14,209 bases of DNA from Oscillospiraceae bacterium (GTDB taxonomy: Bacteria > Bacillota_A > Clostridia > Oscillospirales > Oscillospiraceae), in NCBI GenBank assembly GCA_017415945.1, contig JAFQDR010000138.1, positions 1-14,209 on the forward strand, written 5' to 3'. Under the pieces are notes generated by a model, which worked only from the letters and a program-made list of their open reading frames with translations, had not been told where the DNA came from and did no database searches. Of this stretch, positions 1 through 6,444 are shown one piece after another (the first letter of the stretch is position 1; each line of letters begins with the position of its first letter). The translations under genes were made by a program, and so were the position numbers.

Positions 1-534
1 GGATTGATCGAATCCATTGAAGTGACACCGGATATGGAAACCGGATTGGAATATGCACTTTCCACTTTGACCGATATTGAACGTGAGATACTCAAACTTC
101 GCTTTGAAGGACGACTGACCTATGAGCAGATCGGTGAAGTTAGAAGCAGATCCGGAAGTGGGGCAAGACACGGAGAAACAAATGCCTTTCGAAAATTGAG
201 AAGGCCTCCGATGATCGGGTATATCCTCTACGGCAAAGAGGGCTTTGCCAAGATGGATTATATATTCCATTGGCCGTGGAAAGAGCCGCCGCCGAAGAAA
301 GAACCGCCGGATGCCAAGGTATATGCGATTCCGTTCGAGGAATTGGATTTGACGGTACGTTCTTTTAATAACCTGCGCCGTGCAGGGTACGAAGTCGTCG
401 GGGATATTGTGAATCTGTCCTATGAAGAAATACTCAAGATTCCGTATCTTCCGAGAAAGAACTGCAATGAGATTGCCTGGAAATTGTGGCATCTCGGATT
501 TGAAGATACCGGCTGGAAGTATTTTCAGCACTGA
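1..534 (+). CDS. Sigma-70 region 4-like HTH fused to RNA polymerase alpha-CTD (probably 5'-partial)
   Basis: Likely a transcription regulator that uses two RNA polymerase-derived modules. Counting from a TTG at position 4, residues 18-68 resemble sigma-70 region 4 (LTDIEREILKLRFEGRLTYEQIGE, then FRKLRRP). A proline-rich linker at 91-103 leads to an alpha C-terminal domain at 108-168. In that domain R119, N122 and K152 align with DNA-contacting R265, N268 and K298 of E. coli RpoA, while the usual GKKS turn reads PRKN. The helix-turn-helix has the normal spacing but an odd recognition helix: VRSRSGSG then ARHGE replaces the usual residues ending in VRQIE, so -35 binding may be weakened. The frame is open to the window edge and no ribosome binding site is visible, so the true start is probably upstream. 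The domain calls are fairly secure; the biological target is unknown. Confidence 0.75.
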   Translation, partial: GLIESIEVTPDMETGLEYALSTLTDIEREILKLRFEGRLTYEQIGEVRSRSGSGARHGETNAFRKLRRPPMIGYILYGKEGFAKMDYIFHWPWKEPPPKKEPPDAKVYAIPFEELDLTVRSFNNLRRAGYEVVGDIVNLSYEEILKIPYLPRKNCNEIAWKLWHLGFEDTGWKYFQH

Positions 535-770
535 AAAAGAAGATTCAGACACATTGATGGTCTTATGCAAATAAATATGGTATCAGCACGCCAACACACA
601 TTTTCTGCCGAGAGCAACGTGAAGCTGCAGGCCCGCAACACCGATTTTTCGGTGCATAAAAGTCAGGCTGACTTCCGTTTCAGCCTTGTTTGGAACAAAA
701 GAGTGGCGTGAAACTTGATATGGGCATCGATGGCAGCATCGGTGCCTTTTTGAAAAAAGGAGAACATACA
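535..770 (+). other. Non-coding leader with serial hairpins
   Basis: This 236-base gap has no convincing gene. It contains three successive stem-loops on the plus strand: CACCGA/TCGGTG with a TTTT loop (639-654), AGGCTGA/TCAGCCT (665-686), and a terminator-like stem at 723-751 listed separately. A weak promoter-like pair, TTGATG (554-559) and TATGGT (576-581) 16 bases apart, could start a transcript running through the hairpins into the gene at 771. I do not recognise a known riboswitch family here. Confidence 0.35.
723..751 (+). terminator. Terminator-like hairpin in front of the gene at 771 (possible attenuator)
   Basis: GGCATCGATG (723-732) pairs with CATCGGTGCC (737-746) over ten positions with one G-U pair and a GCAG loop, and is followed at once by five Ts. 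This is the form of a Rho-independent terminator. The ribosome binding site (AAGGAG around 758-763) and ATG (771) follow within 20 bases, leaving no room for a promoter, so transcripts of the next gene must read through it. Confidence 0.6.
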
Positions 771-1073
771 ATGGCGAACAATGCATGGATTACCTCCGGC
801 AAGGATTTGAAAAAGGAGCAAAAGATGAGACAGCTTTTGTCAGATACCAAAAAACGTAATGAAGCGAATGCTCTGATTGCAGAAAGAGGCATTGTCCTCA
901 AAGAGAAAACCAAGGAATTCCTTGATAACTATTTCTTCAGAAAAGATACCACTATCCGTGTATTTGCCGGTGAAATCATCATCCACTCCAAAGATGGAGC
1001 GTGGAGCGACGAAGTCTGTATCAAACAGGATGGAAGTTATATCTATAGCGGAGGATACTTCTGTTTGTGGTGA
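771..1073 (+). CDS. Small hypothetical protein (100 aa)
   Basis: Unrecognised protein. The ATG at 771 was chosen because it follows an AAGGAG ribosome binding site by about seven bases; the frame is open to an ATG at 690, but the intervening stretch overlaps the terminator-like hairpin and has no ribosome binding site. Residues 10-50 are charged and probably helical (many Lys, Glu and Arg). The last 40 residues alternate hydrophobic and polar positions (IRVFAGEIIIHSKDG, then SYIYSGGYFCLW), suggesting a small beta-rich C-terminal domain. There is no signal peptide or membrane segment, so it is probably cytoplasmic. It lies 28 bases before the SLOG gene and may be cotranscribed with it. No function is assigned. 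Confidence 0.7.
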   Translation: MANNAWITSGKDLKKEQKMRQLLSDTKKRNEANALIAERGIVLKEKTKEFLDNYFFRKDTTIRVFAGEIIIHSKDGAWSDEVCIKQDGSYIYSGGYFCLW

Positions 1074-1101
1074 AATCTATTATTGAAAAGGTGGGAGATT
1101 A

Positions 1102-1590
1102 TTGCTTGAAATATTTACAGTCAGTTTTTTCGGTCACCGAGAGGTAGAACGCTTTCGGGACACAGAACAGGCATTGGAAAACCTGATTCATAGACTGCTT
1201 ACGGAACATGAATATGTGGAGATTCTGATCGGTCGCAACGGTGAGTTTGATCAGCTGGTTGCATCCGTTGTCCATCGGGTACGCAAGAGACTGGATAACA
1301 GCAACAGCTCGCTGGTATTGGTGCTGCCATATATGACAGCGGAATTCCGGGATAACGAAGATTCCTTTTATGATTATTATGATGAAGTGGAAGTAAGCCA
1401 ATCTGCCAGCGGCGGTCATTTCAAAGCGGCCATGCAGACGCGTAACAAGGAAATGGTGGATCGATCACAGCTTGTGGTGTTCAATGTGGATCATGCGTCC
1501 GGTGGTGCATATCAGACACTGAAATACGCAAAGAAAAATGAAGTGCCATATATCAACATTTCCGAGAAAGGAGCAGAGTTGGGGTTATGA
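1102..1590 (+). CDS. SLOG-family (DUF1273/YpsA-like) Rossmannoid protein
   Basis: A 162-residue cytoplasmic protein of the SLOG superfamily, whose members bind nucleotide-derived ligands or act as sensors; for this subfamily the ligand is not established. Visible signatures are the N-terminal strand followed by FFGHRE (residues 9-14), GRNGEFD (44-50) after a hydrophobic strand, and the C-terminal RNKEMVDRSQLVVFNVD followed by SGGAYQTLKYAKK (114-145), with the glycine-rich turn and helix typical of the fold. The length fits a single SLOG domain. The start is TTG at 1102, preceded by AAGGTGGGAG; no better in-frame ATG lies near it. The stop codon overlaps the ATG of the next, membrane-protein gene (ATGA), which suggests translational coupling and a shared role. 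Confidence 0.78.
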   Translation: MLEIFTVSFFGHREVERFRDTEQALENLIHRLLTEHEYVEILIGRNGEFDQLVASVVHRVRKRLDNSNSSLVLVLPYMTAEFRDNEDSFYDYYDEVEVSQSASGGHFKAAMQTRNKEMVDRSQLVVFNVDHASGGAYQTLKYAKKNEVPYINISEKGAELGL

Positions 1591-2234
1591 TAAAGCGTTG
1601 TTTTAGAAGAATAGGCAGATGGTTTAAGTATTCATGGAAGGAGATTCTGTCTTGGATAATCACAATCATTGGTGCTTTTGCAATATTTGCGATGGGGTTT
1701 GGATTGTGTTTTATACTCGTAAGAGACGAAGTGCTGTACTTAGAAAGAATGACTACAGCAGCGGAACCGGAAGTATGCGCTCTCTGCCGTAACGGAGAGG
1801 GGGCGAAAATCCATGCTCCGTGTATCATCAATCTCTCTACCGGGGAGATAGCTGAGCTGAGCGTGTATGAGCCGCACCCGTCGGAAATTGGTGAAGTGAC
1901 TTCTGAGTTGAATAAGGGATATTTCTCGATCTATTTTGATGCAGGAGCCAATATCGTCCGTAAGCAAGAAAATGAATTGTGTGAAGCAACTCTTCCTAAA
2001 GATAGAGAAATGATAGATCCAGGTCATTTTTGTTATGAATGTAGACGCATCCTTTCGGATATTGACAGGGAAGGATATATAATTGCTGACCTATATAATC
2101 CGAAAGAAGTGAAGACTTATAAGGTGTGGGATGGTGCAAAATATGAAATCCGGGATTATCTTGTGACCGTCAACCGGAACGAAAACAAAAGCTTTGAGAT
2201 AGAAGTCCACGGACTTCTGGAGCAGGAAAACTGA
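1587..2234 (+). CDS. Single-pass membrane protein with CxxC pairs
   Basis: A 215-residue protein of unknown function. A basic N-terminus (residues 1-19) precedes one membrane helix (about 20-45), so the N-terminus is probably cytoplasmic and the rest extracytoplasmic. After the helix comes CALC (64-67), then IHAPCIINLSTGEIAEL (75-91), and later FCYECR (148-153). The two CxxC pairs plus H76 and C79 look like a metal site or a redox pair. The pattern of cysteines, HAPC and an NLSTGE strand reads like a conserved domain I have seen in gut Firmicutes accessory regions, but I cannot name the family. The start overlaps the stop of the SLOG gene. An extracytoplasmic CxxC domain coupled to a cytoplasmic SLOG protein suggests a two-part sensor or effector, which is inference only. 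Confidence 0.72.
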   Translation: MIKRCFRRIGRWFKYSWKEILSWIITIIGAFAIFAMGFGLCFILVRDEVLYLERMTTAAEPEVCALCRNGEGAKIHAPCIINLSTGEIAELSVYEPHPSEIGEVTSELNKGYFSIYFDAGANIVRKQENELCEATLPKDREMIDPGHFCYECRRILSDIDREGYIIADLYNPKEVKTYKVWDGAKYEIRDYLVTVNRNENKSFEIEVHGLLEQEN

Positions 2235-2261
2235 CAGTTCAATTTTTAAGGAGATAGATCT

Positions 2262-2735
2262 ATGTTTACTTACAAGAACTACCGCGTACACGTTGCAGGC
2301 CTTTCTTTTGCCATCCCGGACGGATGTATTCTCAACTGGATGAACACAGAAGTCGAGATAAATGGTTTTTCAGCATTGACACCAGACAGAAAAGTGAAAT
2401 TCTGTCTTCTGCCCCAGATATATACCGGCTATTCAGATAAGCCGAATGCGATGGAGCGCATTAAGGATTCTTTTTCCGTGTACGATGGTAGGACGAATCC
2501 ATATACTTTCCATACGGATATAACTCCCATACATAAATACGGACTGGATGGATATAGTCTTTCTTATTCAAGCGAGTCGGTACATTATTACGATGAGTGT
2601 TTTGACCTACCGGAGCAGATTGATGGGATTTATCAAATCGAGGTACACCTCTCCGCGTCGGGTGGTGTGACGTTGGAAGAGGCTCTGCAGAATTCTGTGG
2701 TGAAAGGGTTTCTTGAATCAATTAATACGGTATAA
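2262..2735 (+). CDS. Hypothetical protein (157 aa)
   Basis: Unrecognised protein with a clear start: AAGGAG at 2248-2253 and ATG at 2262, 27 bases after the previous stop. It has no signal peptide or long hydrophobic helix. The sequence is beta-rich and aromatic (IYTGYSD, YSLSYSSESVHYYDE, then YQIEVHLSASGG) and ends with an amphipathic helix (TLEEALQNSVVKGFLESI). The spacing and the terminator just downstream make it the last gene of the unit that begins with the SLOG gene or with the gene at 771. The late pattern of strands then a C-terminal helix recalls small lipoprotein or PsbP-like folds, but without an export signal that likeness is weak. Confidence 0.68.
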   Translation: MFTYKNYRVHVAGLSFAIPDGCILNWMNTEVEINGFSALTPDRKVKFCLLPQIYTGYSDKPNAMERIKDSFSVYDGRTNPYTFHTDITPIHKYGLDGYSLSYSSESVHYYDECFDLPEQIDGIYQIEVHLSASGGVTLEEALQNSVVKGFLESINTV

Positions 2736-2752
2736 TTTCTCAATGTTACGAA

Positions 2753-2790
2753 ACAAAAGCCCTCATTCCAATTCGGAATGGGGCTTTTGT
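2753..2790 (+). terminator. Strong intrinsic terminator
   Basis: ACAAAAGCCCTCATTCC (2753-2769) pairs with GGAATGGGGCTTTTGT (2775-2790) across a five-base AATTC loop, with a single unpaired base. The distal arm supplies a CTTTTGT tail, and the mirrored A/T arms let it work in both directions. It ends the unit before the ECF sigma module. Confidence 0.85.
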
Positions 2791-2800
2791 ACGTGAAGGG

Positions 2801-2830
2801 GTGGAATTTTTTGTTGAAATATGGTATAAT
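2801..2830 (+). promoter_or_regulatory. Probable extended -10 promoter for the ECF sigma gene
   Basis: A consensus TATAAT (2825-2830) with an extended TGG (2822-2824) lies in an AT-rich stretch after the terminator. The -35 region is poor (TGGAAT at 2802-2807 with 17-base spacing), as is common for extended -10 promoters. About 125 bases separate it from the ATG at 2956. Confidence 0.5.
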
Positions 2831-2955
2831 AATTCTAAATGACATTAAATATTTCGATAAGTAGAAGTTTGTGTGAAACGGATCGTGAAGTATTTCGCAA
2901 AAATAATCCGGAGTGTTGAGCCATTCAGTCGGCAGAATCAGGATCAGGAGGTAAA

Positions 2956-3486
2956 ATGTTTGATATACATGAGTTTGAGAAGATAGCCGATAAATATAGA
3001 AAGCCTTTGTTCAAGTATTGCTATTATCGACTTCACAATGATACAACATTGGCAGAAGAAACTGTCAATGATATTTTTCTTGTTATATATAGAAAATGGG
3101 ACGAACTTGATTTGAACGGAAACATTCGAGCGTATTTATACCGTGTGGCAGATAATTGTATTAAGCATAATCTTGAATCGCACAATAAGTACTACGCACA
3201 TGTTGTTTCCACTGACGATAAAGAGGAAGCTGCTTCATTTATTGATGCTGGTTATTTGGATGATTACTTTGGGGAACACGCTGAAATAGATACATATGAA
3301 TATATATGCCGAATAAAGGATTCGCTTCCCACTGAATATCAGGAAATATACGATTATCGGTATATTCAAAAGAAAACCTTAACGGAATTATCTGCCATCA
3401 TTGGTCTCCCTTATTCGACTCTGAGATTGCGTCTAAGTAAACTTGACCCATTAATACGCAAAGAAATAAAAAAACTTTTTCCATAG
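2956..3486 (+). CDS. ECF-type RNA polymerase sigma factor
   Basis: A 176-residue alternative sigma factor with only regions 2 and 4, the usual ECF size. Region 2 spans about residues 10-75 (YRKPLFKYCYYRL, then AEETVNDIFLVIYRKWDEL and NIRAYLYRVADNCI), which binds the -10 element and core polymerase. A variable acidic linker is followed by region 4 at 118-166 (IKDSLPTEYQEIYDYRYIQKKTLTELSAIIGLP and a recognition helix with STLRLRLSKL). The start has a good AGGAGG (2947-2952) just before the ATG. The next gene encodes a membrane protein with a cytoplasmic N-terminus that is probably its anti-sigma. A promoter-like motif shared by that gene and the transporter run suggests the target set. The stress or ligand sensed is unknown. 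Confidence 0.9.
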   Translation: MFDIHEFEKIADKYRKPLFKYCYYRLHNDTTLAEETVNDIFLVIYRKWDELDLNGNIRAYLYRVADNCIKHNLESHNKYYAHVVSTDDKEEAASFIDAGYLDDYFGEHAEIDTYEYICRIKDSLPTEYQEIYDYRYIQKKTLTELSAIIGLPYSTLRLRLSKLDPLIRKEIKKLFP

Positions 3487-3504
3487 AACAGCTAAAATTA
3501 AAAA

Positions 3505-3530
3505 AACGGCGCATTACTTATAATGAAGTA
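3505..3530 (+). promoter_or_regulatory. Candidate ECF promoter before the anti-sigma gene
   Basis: AAC (3505-3507), 13 bases, then TAATGAAGTA (3521-3530). The second element lies in a small dyad, TACTT/AAGTA. The same arrangement at the same overall length occurs at 4594-4619 before the transporter run. An AAC core in the -35 box is typical of ECF promoters. A transcript from here would begin just upstream of the ribosome binding site at 3547. Confidence 0.5.
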
Positions 3531-3561
3531 GGGACAAAACATAACCTCGGAGGTGTTATGT

Positions 3562-4398
3562 ATGAGTATGAATTTAGAAGACAGATTACTACAATGTGAG
3601 AACAATAACACGATTACAAACGATAAGGAACTCATCGAAGCCATAGAGAGTTTGCTTGAAAAAGAGCAATCTTTGCCTGCTGAGGAACGTGATTATGATT
3701 TTATTGATGAAGCTGTAAGTACGCTCATTTCCTTGAATGCGGCAGGTTTATCTGAAGAAGATGCGGACGCTATTTCAGAAAGAGCAATGAAGCGTTGCCT
3801 GAACCGGATATCTGAAAACGAAGCAAAGAAAAAGGAGCGTTCAAATACGAAAGGATCACGACTCAGATTAAGATGGCTAATTCCGGCTGCCGCAATTATG
3901 ACAATGTTTGCGATTACAGTTACAGCATACGCAATGGGATTTGATTTACTCAGTATGTCAAAGCAAGCGTTTGATAATCTGTTAGAGAAGACACTTTATA
4001 AGAACGGTAATTATGAGCTTATATTAACCAGCGATTTTGATGAATATGCTTCAATTCAGGAGTATCTTGAATCAAATCCAGATGCTGTACTTCTTCTTCC
4101 AAATGAAATTGGGAAGGATGGCAGTATTAGACTTTATAACTTTGGTGTATACATTGAAATAGATATAGACTTTGGTTCTCAGAAGGAAGACCCATCAATG
4201 AACATACGTCTTTCAGTAGATGAGAGCTTGGAAAACCTTGAGTCAGAAATGGTCAATGGTATTCCCGTGCATTTTACAAAGTATAATGGTGTTTATCAAG
4301 GTGAATTCTTGTATGAAGGCAACTATTACAGTGTACGAGCAGCCTCACAGGATGAATTGAAAACTGTTATTAGCAACCTGAAAATCCACCAACAGTAA
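3562..4398 (+). CDS. Membrane anti-sigma factor-like protein
   Basis: A 278-residue single-pass membrane protein, probably the anti-sigma partner of the preceding ECF factor. ATG 3562 was chosen because the ribosome binding site CGGAGG ends about eight bases before it; an in-frame GTG at 3553 falls within that site. Residues 1-100 are a charged, helical cytoplasmic region (LEDRLLQCENN, ELIEAIESLLEKEQ, EEDADAISERAMKRCLNRI), 104-124 form the membrane helix ending TAYAMG, and the remainder is extracytoplasmic. The C-terminal part (about 185-275, with NGIPVHFTKYNGVYQGEFLYEGNYYSV and DELKTVISNL) resembles the DUF4367-type domain found in many clostridial anti-sigma proteins. No zinc-binding HxxxCxxC motif is present. 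Position, topology and shared promoter motif support the role; a direct interaction is inferred. Confidence 0.78.
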   Translation: MSMNLEDRLLQCENNNTITNDKELIEAIESLLEKEQSLPAEERDYDFIDEAVSTLISLNAAGLSEEDADAISERAMKRCLNRISENEAKKKERSNTKGSRLRLRWLIPAAAIMTMFAITVTAYAMGFDLLSMSKQAFDNLLEKTLYKNGNYELILTSDFDEYASIQEYLESNPDAVLLLPNEIGKDGSIRLYNFGVYIEIDIDFGSQKEDPSMNIRLSVDESLENLESEMVNGIPVHFTKYNGVYQGEFLYEGNYYSVRAASQDELKTVISNLKIHQQ

Positions 4399-4455
4399 TA
4401 TTATTATGTTCTGATTTTGGTTTCATTTTCGCGAATAATTTAATATAAATCTATT

Positions 4456-4490
4456 GTGCCGCAGGTTTTTTCTTGCGGCACTCTTTTTGT
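4456..4490 (+). terminator. Intrinsic terminator after the anti-sigma gene
   Basis: A perfect eight-base GC-rich stem, GTGCCGCA (4456-4463) with TGCGGCAC (4474-4481), is followed by TCTTTTTGTTT. It separates the sigma/anti-sigma pair from the transporter run. Confidence 0.85.
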
Positions 4491-4503
4491 TTCTTGCATC
4501 TAA

Positions 4504-4534
4504 TTGGCAACAATTTCAAATTCAATAGTATAAT
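4504..4534 (+). promoter_or_regulatory. Possible housekeeping promoter for the transporter run
   Basis: TTGGCA (4504-4509) and a consensus TATAAT (4529-4534) are 19 bases apart, slightly longer than ideal. It would give basal transcription in addition to the ECF-type site at 4594. The call rests on sequence match alone. Confidence 0.35.
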
Positions 4535-4565
4535 ATCAAAATAAAATCTCGAAATTAAAAAAATA

Positions 4566-4595
4566 TTTTCAAAAAATGCTGCTATTTTTTGAGAA
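4566..4595. repeat. Imperfect inverted repeat overlapping the ECF-like -35
   Basis: TTTTCAAAAAAT (4566-4577) and ATTTTTTGAGAA (4584-4595) are inverted copies with one mismatch around GCTGCT. The right arm runs into the AAC of the candidate ECF promoter, so it could be an operator or an AT-rich upstream element. Confidence 0.4.
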
Positions 4596-4619
4596 CACCT
4601 GCATTACTTTATGGAAGTA
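4594..4619 (+). promoter_or_regulatory. Candidate ECF promoter before the transporter run
   Basis: AAC (4594-4596), 13 bases, then TATGGAAGTA (4610-4619), matching the element at 3505-3530 in both boxes and in spacing. Both copies also hold GCATTACTT, offset by one base. It lies about 70 bases before the gene at 4688, leaving room for a short leader. Confidence 0.5.
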
Positions 4620-4687
4620 TATTTTTGCATGTGTGTGAGGTTTCGATTTACCACCCTTTGCGATAGAATAATGGAGGTACAAAAATT

Positions 4688-5578
4688 ATGTCAAAACAGA
4701 AAAAAATCGTGTTGTCTGCGGTGATCACCATTGTGATGATAGGTGCCATTGTGTATGCATTTTATCCGTCAATTCAATCCTTTGCTTATAGGATTGTATC
4801 TGGATCGCTTATAAATAATACTGACAATAACCATACGGAAATCAAACCGCCAGTTATAAACAACGGAAGTGATAACGACGAAACCAAACCGCCATATCAT
4901 TCAACAGGAGATGAAAACACCATTCCGACAACTATACCCAATGCTTACTCTGAGTATTATTGGGAAGAGATTGAACTTGGAAAAATGCAGGACTATTCAT
5001 ATGTTACGGGAATACTGAAAAATAAAGAGCAGATGCTTGAAGAAGGCAAAAACAGAAAAGAAAAATCGTGTGTTATCAATGTGCGTGACGAATGTGATAT
5101 AAAATACACTGTATCTGAATTGATTTTCTCCGGTTCGTTGGAGGACATCGGAGTTGCTTTGACGGATGATGTAAAGAATGAAATCAATGAGAAAGTCACA
5201 CTAAGAACATCCCATGATACGTGGTTAAAAGACGGTTATTGTTTGGCAGCGGTAACAATAGAAATTGAAAATGTCGGTAATAAAACAGCTCTTGATATAG
5301 GCACACATATGTTTGCTTTCCTTTTGATAGATGCTTCCGGAGCGAGATATGGAGCTCAGTTAATCTACGGGACACTGCAGCCCGGTGTCGGAGGGCACAG
5401 ATATTATATACCCGAACTGAAATGCGATGAAAAGGCGGAAACAACAGCAATTTTTATCTTGCCGACAGACAAACAGTTTGATATATACGATAAATACATT
5501 GAGGTGAATCCGCGTGGGAGAGGTGATGATAATCCTGAATATGTAAAGCTGATCCCGATTAATGATCTTATTAATTGA
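4688..5578 (+). CDS. Membrane-anchored extracytoplasmic protein, first gene of the ABC run
   Basis: A 296-residue protein with a lysine-rich N-terminus and one hydrophobic helix (about residues 7-26) that serves as signal anchor or uncleaved signal. Residues 40-85 are a low-complexity Asn/Pro/Thr linker (IKPPVINNGSDNDETKPP). The rest is a beta-rich extracytoplasmic domain containing AAVTIEIENVGNKTALDIG and LQPGVGGHRYYIPE, which resembles Ig-like DUF4352-type domains in which a strand reading ...V...N.g is followed by a loop. GGAGGT (4673-4678) gives a good start. Twenty-three bases separate it from the first permease, so it is probably part of the same unit, and it may sense or bind the substrate of the exporter. 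The protein at the end of the run has a similar layout, so the transporter is bracketed by two surface proteins. Confidence 0.7.
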   Translation: MSKQKKIVLSAVITIVMIGAIVYAFYPSIQSFAYRIVSGSLINNTDNNHTEIKPPVINNGSDNDETKPPYHSTGDENTIPTTIPNAYSEYYWEEIELGKMQDYSYVTGILKNKEQMLEEGKNRKEKSCVINVRDECDIKYTVSELIFSGSLEDIGVALTDDVKNEINEKVTLRTSHDTWLKDGYCLAAVTIEIENVGNKTALDIGTHMFAFLLIDASGARYGAQLIYGTLQPGVGGHRYYIPELKCDEKAETTAIFILPTDKQFDIYDKYIEVNPRGRGDDNPEYVKLIPINDLIN

Positions 5579-5601
5579 GTTGTTCACAGGAGGAAATTCA
5601 C

Positions 5602-6435
5602 ATGTTGGCATTTTTGAAAATCGAATTGCGCAGGGTTTTAAGAAGCAAGCTTCTTTGGCTAACTCTTTTGATCGGCTGTGCAATCACAGTATCTCAGTAT
5701 TTTATGAATGTATTATCGAATGTGCAGTATTTGGACATTTTTCAAAGTCAACCGTTCGGAACAATTTGTCCTCATACATGGTATGAAAAGTGGATCGGAG
5801 GCGAGCTTGGCTCTTCTCAATCTTATATGTATTTTATGTTGATACCGATACTGTCCGTTTTGCCGTACAGTACATCGCTTGCTTATGACCGTTCAAGCGG
5901 ATATACATATAATCTTTACACACGGGGAAAGAAAAAACATTATTATACTGCCAAGTTTATTACGGCCTTTATTACAGGTGGATCTGTAGTAATTCTCCCT
6001 CTTATTGTAAACCTGCTCCTGTCTGTTTGCACGCTGCCGTCTATAACTCCCGACCCCGCCACGGGAACATCGATGATTACCGGAAGTATGATGTGGGCAG
6101 GATTGTATTTTGATCATCCTATTCTCTATATTGTACTGTATCTTGGAATCATCTTTATTTTCTCCGGCTTGATTTCTACTTTTGCACTTACACTCGGAAC
6201 CACTGTATATAGCAGCTTTATGATTACGATAATGCCGTTTGTCACCTACTTGTTCAGTTATGCACTCTGTATGATGAACGGATGGCATCGTTTTTGCCCG
6301 TTCATGTTTTTAACCCCTGCACAGCGTGCGGAAAATGTCACATTTTCGACAGTTGCACTTGAATCCGTCATTATATTCGCAGTAGTATTGGTTATGTATG
6401 TTGTTCAGGCACACAGAGATGAAACTCTGAATTGA
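5602..6435 (+). CDS. ABC transporter permease (ABC-2 / LanE-BcrB type)
   Basis: A 277-residue polytopic membrane protein. The N-terminus MLAFLKIELRRVLRSKLLW is typical of ABC-2 type permeases, with a short amphipathic helix before the first membrane segment. About six membrane segments can be read: near residues 15-33, 75-97, 120-145, 175-205, 208-230 and 250-270. AGGAGG (5588-5593) fixes the start at ATG 5602. A second permease of near-equal length follows nine bases after its stop, so the two probably form a heterodimeric channel driven by the ATPase at 7318. Pairs of this kind move bacitracin, lantibiotics or other envelope-active compounds out of the cell or off the membrane. The substrate here is unknown. 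Confidence 0.78.
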   Translation: MLAFLKIELRRVLRSKLLWLTLLIGCAITVSQYFMNVLSNVQYLDIFQSQPFGTICPHTWYEKWIGGELGSSQSYMYFMLIPILSVLPYSTSLAYDRSSGYTYNLYTRGKKKHYYTAKFITAFITGGSVVILPLIVNLLLSVCTLPSITPDPATGTSMITGSMMWAGLYFDHPILYIVLYLGIIFIFSGLISTFALTLGTTVYSSFMITIMPFVTYLFSYALCMMNGWHRFCPFMFLTPAQRAENVTFSTVALESVIIFAVVLVMYVVQAHRDETLN

Positions 6436-6444
6436 GGGGTGATT

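Noticed and set aside
690..770. Longer start (ATG 690) for the gene at 771
   Set aside because: It would translate the terminator-like hairpin and has no ribosome binding site, while ATG 771 has AAGGAG at good spacing.
4577..4639. A 20-codon frame that could be a bacteriocin precursor before the transporter run
   Set aside because: No ribosome binding site precedes it, it lacks a leader or a double-glycine motif, and it overlaps the candidate ECF promoter.
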